A stretch of 64,000 nt of DNA from Dysidea avara (lineage: Eukaryota; Porifera; Demospongiae; Dictyoceratida; Dysideidae). Positions within the stretch are counted from its first letter, which is position 1; every line of letters starts with the position of its first letter. Positions 56,470 through 64,000 of this stretch are shown here, in pieces. The position numbers and the translations under genes were made by a program. The notes below the pieces were generated by a model. It was not told the DNA's origin. It saw only the letters and a list, made by a program, of their open reading frames with translations, and did not search any database. The stretch lies in the NCBI RefSeq assembly GCF_963678975.1, contig NC_089285.1, positions 9,348,694 through 9,412,693 of the forward strand, given 5' to 3'.

Positions 56470-58062
56470 ACTATCCAGAGAGGCCTGGTTTACCTTAAGA
56501 TACTCTTGGTAACTCAAGTTATCCGTACTTCCAATGCACTGGGCTACCACTATTCTCATGTTCAAGTAACTTAAGATACTCTTGATAACTCAAGTTATCC
56601 GTACTTCCCATACACTAGGCTACCACTATTTCCATGTTCAAAGTAACTTAAGATACTCTTGGTAACTTAAGTTATCCGTACTTCCCATGCTCTGGGCCAC
56701 CACTATTCCCATGTTCAAAGTAACTTGAGATACTCTTGGTAACTCAAGTTATCCGTACTTCCCATACACTGGGCCACTACTATTCTCATGTTCAAAGTAA
56801 CTTAAGATACTCTTGGTAACTCAAGTTATCCGTACTTCCCATGCTCTGGGCCACCACTATTCCCATGTTCAAAGTAACTTAAGATACTGTTGGTAACTCA
56901 AGTTATCCGTACTTCCTATACACTGGGCCACCACTATTCTCATGTTCAAAGTAACTTAAGATACTCTTGGTAACTCAAGTTATCCGTACTTCCCATCCAC
57001 TGGGCCACCACTATTCTCATGTTCAAAGTAACTTAAGATACTCTTGGTAATTCAAGTTATCCGTACTTCCCATACACTGGGCCACCACTATTCCCATGTT
57101 CAAAGTAACTTAAGATACTGTTGGTAACTCAAGTTATCCATACTTGCCATACACTGGGCCACCACTATTCCCATGTTCAAAGTAACTTAAGGTAACTCAA
57201 GTTATCCGTACTTCCCATACACTGTTCAAAGTAACTAAAGATACTGTTGGTAACTCAAGTTATCCGTACTTCCTATACACTGGGCCACCACTATTCTCAT
57301 GTTCAAAGTAACTTAAGATACTCTTGGTAACTCAAGTTATCCGTACTTCCCATCCACTGGGCCACCACTATTCTCATGTTCAAAGTAACTTAAGATACTC
57401 TTGGTAACTCAAGTTATCCGTACTTCCCATACACTGGGCCACCACTATTCCCATGTTCAAAGTAACTTAAGATACTCTCGGTAACTCAAGTTATCCATAC
57501 TTCCCATACACTGGGCCACCACTATTCCCATGTTCAAAGTAACTTAAGATATCCGTACTTCCCATACACTGTTCAAAGTAACTTAAGATACTCTTGGTAA
57601 TTCAAGTTATCCGTACTTCCCATACACTGGGCTACCACTTTTCCCATGTTCAAAGTAACTTAAGATACTCTTGGTAACTCAAGTTATCCGTACTTTCCAT
57701 ACACTGGGCCACCACTATTCCCATGTTCAAAGTAACTTAAGATACTCTTGGTAACTCAAGTTATCCGTACTTCCTATACACTGGGCCACCACTATTCTCA
57801 TGTTCAAAGTAACTTAAGATACTCTTGGTAACTCAAGTTATCCGTACTTCCCATCCACTGGGCCACCACTATTCTCATGTTCAAAGTAACTTAAGATACT
57901 CTTGGTAACTCAAGTTATCCGTACTTCCCATACACTGTTCAAAGTAACTTAAGATACTCTTGGTAACTCAAGTTATCCGTACTTCCCATGCACTGGGCCA
58001 CCACTATTCTCATGTTCAAAGTAACTTAAGATACTCTTGGTAACTCAAGTTATCCGTACTTG
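56470..58062. repeat. 77-bp satellite, about 20 copies
   Basis: Unit: aaagtaacttaagatactct + tggtaactcaagttatccgt + acttcccatacactgggcca + ccactattctcatgttc. Most copies differ by few bases. Some are shortened (for example about 57215-57235, 57555-57575 and 57935-57950 join cactg directly to ttcaaag), the same internal deletion appearing at least three times. The region 56156-56470 before it has no gene. Confidence 0.9.
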
Positions 58063-58063
58063 A

Positions 58064-58310
58064 TTTGTTTCTAGGTAGTTGATCTTGATTTGTTTCTGGC
58101 TGATTTTTCTACAGAGAAACGTTTTCTAGCTCATCTCTTTTCTAATTGTTTTGTTTCTAGCTGATATCTCTGCTGTGTGGCTTGTTTATAGCTTCTCTCT
58201 CTACAGGGCAACTTGTTTCTATTGAACTCTCTACAAAGATGGCCTGATCTCTTTATAGGGTGACTTGTTTCTAGCTCATCTCTCTACAGTTTGATTTGTT
58301 TCTAGTTGAT
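58064..58310. repeat. 30-bp satellite, inverted and degenerate (array 4)
   Basis: ttgtttctagctgatatctc and ctctacagggcaacttg words match the inverse of array 1. Confidence 0.65.
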
Positions 58311-58313
58311 ATT

Positions 58314-58520
58314 ATCTAAACCAAAAAGTTAAGCTGTAAAAAAAGGGTGTGGCCCTAAAAGGCCAGGATGAAAAAAAATGTGAAATCCAAGGTGGCAGCC
58401 AAGAAATGGCTGTGATGGTAGGTTAATGACAAAAACATTTAATTATGACAATTGATGGTGATTCTGTTTTGCCTCCTCCACTAGGATTCAGCACCAAATT
58501 CACCTGAATTGCACATACAT
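58314..58520. mobile_element. Left half of the fold-back MITE
   Basis: atctaaaccaaaaagttaag then gtgaaatccaaggtggcagc and aatggctgtgatggtagg match the left arm of 25000-25320; the right arm is missing. Confidence 0.7.
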
Positions 58521-59174
58521 TATAAGCTATATGGCAATAGTTTATATGATAGAATCTTAGTATGCACACTACCAACATGGCTACCCACTCCCAAAATGAC
58601 TAACTCACTACATTTACACAGAGATAATAAACAACCGGGATTGGAAATGGTGACGTCACACCAATAGTAGTATACGGGCGATCCGCGTAGGTGCAATGAC
58701 ACCTTTAGACGTGTTGAAACTACTGGAAGTGAAGGTAGTGGTGTCTTAAGTCTTCTCTCGTGAGTTTTAGTATAGTTGCTTGAGAAGAGGTTAGTCATTT
58801 TAGTCCTTTCACGCGTTTTATAATTCGAACAGTTTAGCTTGGAGTCGTTTCCGCCATTAGGCCATAGAAGTATTTTTTTGTGGGGGAAGTTTAGGCCTTT
58901 GAAGAGGTCTTTTTACTTTAGATTTTGTTATTTAAAAACATTTTGACCCACACATTTGCATAACATCAAAAATGCGTTTTTCACTTAAATAAAAGAATCA
59001 ATGATACCTTGTTTTTGTGGGGGAAGATATTCTAATGTATAACTGTTCATATAACGTAGTTTGGCTGTAGCATAGTACTTGTCCTATAGTTTTGCATAGG
59101 CATTTTACATTTTGTATGCAATGATATATTTTCATGTTTGAGAATTTTAAAAATAAATGTTTTTTATCCATTCA
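58521..59174. other. 5' flank of the P-like gene
   Basis: No supported gene. The 92-codon minus-strand frame (58520-58798) shows no motif. A promoter may lie here, but I see no decisive element. Confidence 0.35.
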
Positions 59175-59175
59175 G

Positions 59176-62100
59176 ATATGTACGAACATGGGGGGAAGAA
59201 AGTTCAGGCTTGCTGTCCATAGAAAGAATGAGGAAAGGAAGAAGAGACAGAAGAAATGTGATGCCATTATGGTGCAGGAGACAAATGAAGACACTACAGC
59301 AAGTGTCAGTGCCTTAACGTGTCCGATTTCCTTGTCGTTGGCAGCATTCACGTCGGCACATGTTCAATCTCTTCTCAGCTATCAAGGTGTGTCAAGGCTT
59401 TAATATCTAAGTATTCCACCTGGAATATAACAGCAGAAGATCCCCTGATTATCTGTAAGCTGGTTATTCAGGGTGAGGAAGCAACAGCAGTTGCTGTTAT
59501 TGCCACCATAGTAGTATCCAGTGATTTTCATTGGACATTAATGTGGAGGACCCAACAAGTGGACACTACAGTTAACCCCTTATTCAGTGGTGTGCCAGAG
59601 AAGATTCAGTTGGTTGATGATATGGAGAAGGTACTAACACTTATTGACTCAGCTGAAGTATGTGTTGGGAACCTCGATGAAAAGTTTTTGGACTTATGGC
59701 ATTACCGAAGTACTACACTGAATCACATATCTGGTTAGTAGCTATATTAATATTGCAGTATGCTTACTGTTGTTATTTCCTGTAATATGGGTCATCACTT
59801 CCTTCTGTAGGCTCATGCCCTGGTTATCTTGACACTTTCAAGAAGTCGTCTCCTACAATACGGAGTAGCAACTGCCAACTATTTCTAACTACAGACAAGC
59901 GTAGTGGTAATGTCCGTTGTTCTGCCTGCTCCAGCTACAGATCAACTTTGATTGTACAGCATCAACGCTACAAGTCAAGACCTCCTGATGATGAGTCTAC
60001 ACATGCCACTCACATCACTTATGGGTGTGTAGAAAGTATAGAATAACCTGTTACTATTATACTATTTTACTACTGGTAGATGCCAGCCAGTCCCAGTACT
60101 AGTCACCAGGCTAGGTGGTCTGGCAAAGGAGTACCGAAACCTTTCAAAGCAGAATGATCGTTTGAAAGAAAGGATTGCAGTGTACTGTGAATCAAATGGA
60201 ATAGAAGTGGACGATGATATGCACAAAGATTTGAAGGTGAACTATACGCATAGCGCAATGTTTTAAAAAATGGTTTTTAAACTTTAATAGGAGATTGCAT
60301 CTCAGAGCACAAGTTTTTTAGATGATTTGCCACCAGATTCATTCAAGAAGATATTTTGGAACCAACAAATTGAAGCTGCCTCAAAGAAGGATGCCTGCAG
60401 CATCCTTTGATTATTCGGTGGTGCTTACATTTATGGCATAGGTATGCATAAAAATTCAGAAATTTGAATCTAACGTTTGTTTTAAAAGGTCTGGTGGAGC
60501 TTATGAAGCTTTACGAAATTCTGGATGCTTGCAGTTGCCATCCCAGAGAACATTGAGGGACTATGTGGACAAGATGCTTATGAGTGCTGCTAAAGTTGAT
60601 AGCTGTCCAGAAAGAGAGAAGTGTGTGATAATGCTACTAGATGAGATGCACTTGAAAGAAGACTTGGTGTTCGACAAGCACACAGGTTGCTTAACAGGAT
60701 TTTGCGACTTAGGAGACATAAATACACATCTCCTGAAGTTTGAGAGTGAGGTTGAAGGTGGCAAGCCTGCTGACCAAGTGTTAGCGAAGTCCATGATGGT
60801 ATTTATGATTAGAGGACTGTTTACAAGCCTTCAGTTTCCATACGCTCAGTTTCCATGTACTGATATTTCAGGAGACTTGCTTTATGAGCCATTCTGGGAA
60901 GCTTTCCGTAGAGTTGAAAACTGTGGCCTTAAGGTATGCTTGTATACTACTCTGACTTGCTCGGAGTATTGTCTGTGTTTTGATATTTTGTGTTGTGTTG
61001 TTTCAGGTACTTGCTGCTACTCTAGATGGAAACACTGCTAAAAGGAGACTCATCAAGTTGCACGACCCCACTGAAGAAGTCCTCTACAAGGTCATCAACC
61101 CTTATGCTGATGACGGACGGCATCTCTACTTTATTTCGGACCCCCCACACTTGTTAAAGACAATACGCAACTGTTGGCAATCCAAGAATCGCAGTCTCTG
61201 GGTATGATTCTGAAGTTGTGTGTAAAATTTGATTGTTGCATAATTTTAGTGCAATGGCAAGAGTATATCTTGGAACCATTTAGTCAAGTTGTACAATGCT
61301 GACATAGAACCAGGGAAGGGTACCAGAATTCTCCCTAAGCTCAAGAGAGAACATATATTTCTCACCTCATTCTCCAAAATGAGAGTAGATCTTGCTGCTC
61401 AGGTGGGTAGTTGTGTATACACTATTTATTCACGGGATTAATGATGGTTAGGTGCTAAGCAATACCGTGTTCAATGCCCTAGAGCAATTTGGTGAAGATG
61501 AAGTAGCTGAAATGGCACGGTTTGTAGGCATGATGGACAAATTTTTCGACACACTTAATGTCCATGACTATCACCATGGATATCATTCAAGGAAAATATT
61601 TCAGCAGCCTTATGAAAAAAAGATGAAGAAGAGTTTAGATTGAAAGTAATTATGCACGAAACAAAATACCTCTTGTAATAATTATTATTATGATAGTGGC
61701 TTGAAGAAGATTTTTTAGGGTATTTGGATCAGTGGGAGGAATCGGTCAAGAAGCGGCAAGGCTTTACGAAGACACAGAAGGGTCTTATGTTAATTAGTCC
61801 AGCAACCAGGCTTGGTATGAGAATGACATGTAAGTGTATGTACATATTGCTGAACTAGTATGTAGTGCAAGTTTATTCTAGGCAAGTCTTTTGTGGAACT
61901 TGTTAGATACCTGTTCACTGTTCCTGGTGTGTCATCCTTCCTTAGCCAGAGGATCTGCCAAGATTCACTGGAGCGTTTTTTGGCTTGCAGCGTCAAAGAG
62001 GAGGGGTGAATGATAATCCCAATGCCGACGGTTTCTTAAAGAACACTCAAGCTATCCGGGTAGTTAAATCTGTGGCTCAAGCACTCAAATGTGGTAATTG

Positions 62101-62182
62101 TCGAGGAAGCAAGCTTGATACCGCTATGGACAAGGAAAATATTAATGAGCCACTTCCAAAACAAAGGAGGAAAAAGAAGTAA
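59176..62182 (+). pseudogene. P-element/THAP9-like transposase, ten exons, frameshifted
   Basis: Exons (59176-59733, 59811-60024, 60080-60236, 60291-60441, 60489-60933, 61007-61201, 61250-61402, 61452-61645, 61697-61829, 61882-62182) have good GT-AG borders. Likeness to P-element transposases: RWHPLxIRWCL-like HPLIIRWCLHLWH, SGCLQLPSQRTLRDYVDKML, IMLLDEMHLKEDLVFDK, VLAATLDGNTAKRRL, YFISDPPHLLKTIRNCW, NGKSISWNHLVKLY, and KREHIFLTSFSKMRVDLAAQ. The end has the RGG-type tail (QRQRGGVNDNPNADGFLKNT). Defects: frameshifts near 59315, 60400, about 61615 (an A-run) and 61978 (one T short of the expected frame). A THAP finger is not seen. The gene is not functional as it stands but has all its introns, so it is a decayed copy and not a processed one. 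Confidence 0.75.
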
Positions 62183-62217
62183 ACATTTTGTAATTATATA
62201 TACAACTTACATCAGTA

Positions 62218-62330
62218 GTTAATTTTATAGTACTTTCATCAATTATATTAATCATTCAAGGTAAATTTTGTACAACTTTCACCAATAGAACTATTGTATT
62301 AATCATTCAATACCATTATATTAATCAGTT
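62218..62330. repeat. Short direct repeat
   Basis: tattaatcattcaaggtaaattttgtacaac and a second tattaatcattcaa stretch, with actttcaccaat/actttcatcaat, show an imperfect duplication of about 55 bp. Confidence 0.55.
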
Positions 62331-62729
62331 AGACTGTAGTTGTTTTCTCAGTCCTTTAGATTTTTGCATCATTTGTTTCTGGGATTCTTTGTATTTCTCT
62401 ATCCACCCACTGGCATAGTGAAAACCCCAAATTTTCACCCATTCTGAAACAATCAAGTTCAGTAACTCATTGCTTGTCTTTTCTTCCCACTCACTACTTA
62501 GTAGGCTCCAAACAAACAGCACATCTGGAGAAGAGATAATTTCTTCTTTAACATTGTCGCCAAAGCTTGGAATACTAGTCTTTGCTATATGTGACCGCAA
62601 ACAATGTTCCATTTCAATAAAAACTTCAAAAGTATCATTCTTGACTTTGATCAATCCACCCCAGTCAATCTTCTCTAGCCAATCTTTTGAATCATCAACA
62701 TGAGGTTCACTGCCATCATCATCAATCAG
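62325..62729 (-). CDS. C-terminal exon of an unnamed transposase-like protein
   Basis: Minus strand: from acceptor cagttag| at 62730 to stop at 62325. Reads DDSKDWLEKIDWGGLIKVKN, IEMEHCLRSHIAKTS, FVWSLLSSEWEEKTSNELLN, WVKIWGFHYASGWIEKYKES, QKSKGLRKQL. The '(R/W)GGL....(...)E...R' and 'W...rGFs.A..W.e.YK....K..QKSK.LRK.L' wording is seen at the ends of several invertebrate transposon proteins. It converges on the P-like gene, 143 bp from its stop. It is intact over 135 codons. Could be the end of a second P-like copy. Confidence 0.45.
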   Translation of the reverse strand: MIDDDGSEPHVDDSKDWLEKIDWGGLIKVKNDTFEVFIEMEHCLRSHIAKTSIPSFGDNVKEEIISSPDVLFVWSLLSSEWEEKTSNELLNLIVSEWVKIWGFHYASGWIEKYKESQKQMMQKSKGLRKQLQSN

Positions 62730-62868
62730 CTAACTGGTAAAGCTGAGTCTTGCATGCACCCTACAGCCACCTTGCGGCGAGCGCACAATCGACTTGCATT
62801 TCATTGTCACTTTGCATATCCAATTGCAATCTGGCAGTAGTTTTAACTAGAGTTTTAGCAGATTGAGT

Positions 62869-63650
62869 ATGAGGAGATCGTCAGCCTCGTCATTGGCTAA
62901 AGGAGACACATTTCAGGAATCCTGGAGTTTCCTAAAGAGCGCCATTGACAATGTGGAGTGTCAATTTCAGCAGAGTTTCGCTCCGGACAGCAGCTATATA
63001 GAGGAGGATGGAATGCAAAGTACTAGTACGAGGTGGGGCTACGGCAGGCAGAGCTTTGATTCCTTAAAGACTGTGGGCCCTACAGTGGGAGCTCGAGGGG
63101 GTAGTCAAAGTCTAGAGTCGTTGCGAGGGTCGTCTATTGGGCCGAGTCAGCCTGCAACAACTAGAAATCAACTGAGTAGGATTTTACTATCAGCCTGATG
63201 TTAACTACCGGTGTGACAAGCGAAGAAAAGGCCACAGTGCGGCATTGTCGTATCACCAGAAATTGCCCACTACCAAACTTTGGAAGAAGAGGCATTTTGC
63301 CTATATTTTACAAACCAAACGAGAGCCCCGGATACCGAAGAAAAATTGACATTAGCCAAGCTTGGCATTGGATTGAAAGAACTGTCTTTTGAAATGGATG
63401 GAGACAGCCTCCACGTACAGTGTCATTTTGAGCAATTTTCGGGACCTCGAGAAGTGTGGTGGCTACCGTCTCATGAGGCTGGCTACTAACTCCACCGACT
63501 TGATTACCATAGATACACCAAGGCAAGGAGGGATCAGCATGAGATACCTGAGAGATATATTGAAGGCTGCAAAGTTGTACATCGTTCCTCTACAGAGGGA
63601 TATTATTATCGAAGAAAAGTCAGATGAAGTAAGTCGTTGCAATGAGTAGT
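62869..63650 (+). pseudogene. Degenerate G2E3/HECT-associated-like protein, N-terminal part
   Basis: ATG at 62869 opens MRRSSASSLAKGDTFQESWS and a Ser/Gly-rich stretch (SFDSLKTVGPTVGARGGSQS), ending at 63198. Further frames then look coding in turn: HYQTLEEEAFCLYFTN, KLGIGLKELSFEMDGDSLHV (to about 63440), and KCGGYRLMRLATNSTDLITI with GGISMRYLRDILKAAKLYIV and PLQRDIIIEEK (to 63628). The 'GG(Y/F).L(L/M)R.....L..I..P..G....YL......AK.YI.PLQ.(D)' wording resembles the region before the HECT domain in G2E3-like ubiquitin ligases of fish and invertebrates. Frame changes near 63200 and 63440 suggest decay, though an intron could explain one of them. Downstream is off the window. Confidence 0.35.
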
Positions 63651-63964
63651 TTTGCATGTCTATTGAAAAGTACGCATGACTGAATAACAGATGCGTTTAA
63701 TTGATATTCCTTGTGCCTCGCCAGCACAGCCAAACAACAGCATTACTGTAATTGTACGTACCATCTTAATAGCTATTGATGATGCTAGCTATAGGTATTT
63801 TTGAAGGATTTCTGCTTTAAATTGTTAGTGAATGGCAATAACCGGTTTAAGGTATAGTAAGTAAGAATCATCACACAATCACTGTAATATAACACTAAGC
63901 AAGTGAGATATCTTGTGTGAACTGAAAGGGAAAACTTTTATGTATCTAATTCACTTGCAAGTTA

Positions 63965-64000
63965 CATGTGACCGGATCTGTGAAAAAGGGACATAATCGC
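63965..64000. mobile_element. Left end of a TGTGACCGGAT MITE, cut by the window
   Basis: atgtgaccggatctgtgaaa is the family terminus; the rest lies beyond the right edge. The stretch 63660-63964 before it holds no supported gene. Confidence 0.6.

Noticed and set aside
56470-58062. Possible protein-coding repeat in the 77-bp satellite
   Set aside because: 77 is not divisible by three and no long open frame exists.
58520-58798. Minus-strand ORF as a divergent partner of the P-like gene
   Set aside because: No motif or splice support; it partly overlaps MITE sequence.

Overview
The window is eukaryotic and AT-rich. Coding blocks are split by short GT-AG introns, and most of the sequence is transposable elements and satellites. 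Animal-type families (a USP4/15-like deubiquitinase piece, KDZ, hAT-ZBED, P/THAP9-like, CACTA, BEL/Pao and Academ-like transposons), the very high density of MITEs and the compact introns suggest an early-branching metazoan, most likely a demosponge. That taxonomic call is inference from gene style and repeat look; no single sequence here proves it.

Layout. 0-1.1 kb: three minus-strand exons of a DUF3987-like P-loop protein. 1.3-6.9 kb: a decayed multi-exon KDZ transposase gene. 7.0-8.1 kb: an 80-bp satellite, then a tandem array of 57-bp exon-like units with splice signals. 8.4-15 kb: small pseudogenes, isolated exons and MITEs. 15.2-20.4 kb: a nested stack made of a LINE with a TTAA-flanked MITE inside its reverse transcriptase, whose 3' tail abuts a CACTA transposase fragment, which abuts a truncated hAT transposase. 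21-24.8 kb: a dispersed 'head' repeat and about 2.8 kb of 30-bp satellite, then two MITEs. 25.4-32.2 kb: a six-exon HMG-box-like gene whose reading frame closes through all introns. 33.2-34.2 kb: a minus-strand gene with five tandem, phase-1 exons encoding GSQLQST repeats. 34.3-35.4 kb: a possible KDZ coil exon and a chimeric BEL/Pao gag plus hAT C-terminus. 35.5-38.8 kb: no recognised gene.

38.8-44.5 kb: an apparently intact two-exon transposase gene (about 1,473 aa) with an XPG/FEN1-like nuclease core and a CXC-type cysteine cluster, between inverted termini; this best fits an Academ-type (AcademX) DNA transposon. 44.9-47.5 kb: a nearly intact hAT element with terminal inverted repeats, an 8-bp target duplication, a BED finger and one nonsense codon. 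48.7-58.5 kb: 30-bp satellite in both orientations, head repeats, MITEs, two USP exons and a 77-bp satellite of about 20 copies. 59.2-62.2 kb: a frameshifted ten-exon P-element/THAP9-like transposase. 62.3-62.7 kb: a converging exon of another transposase-like protein. 62.9-63.7 kb: a degenerate ORF block that may be G2E3/HECT-associated.

The genes do not form a pathway. The most unusual structures are the two independent arrays of tandem, phase-symmetric exons (7.5-8.07 kb and 33.5-34.2 kb), the intact Academ-like element, and the insertion layers at 15-20 kb, where the frame across the MITE insertion can be read directly.
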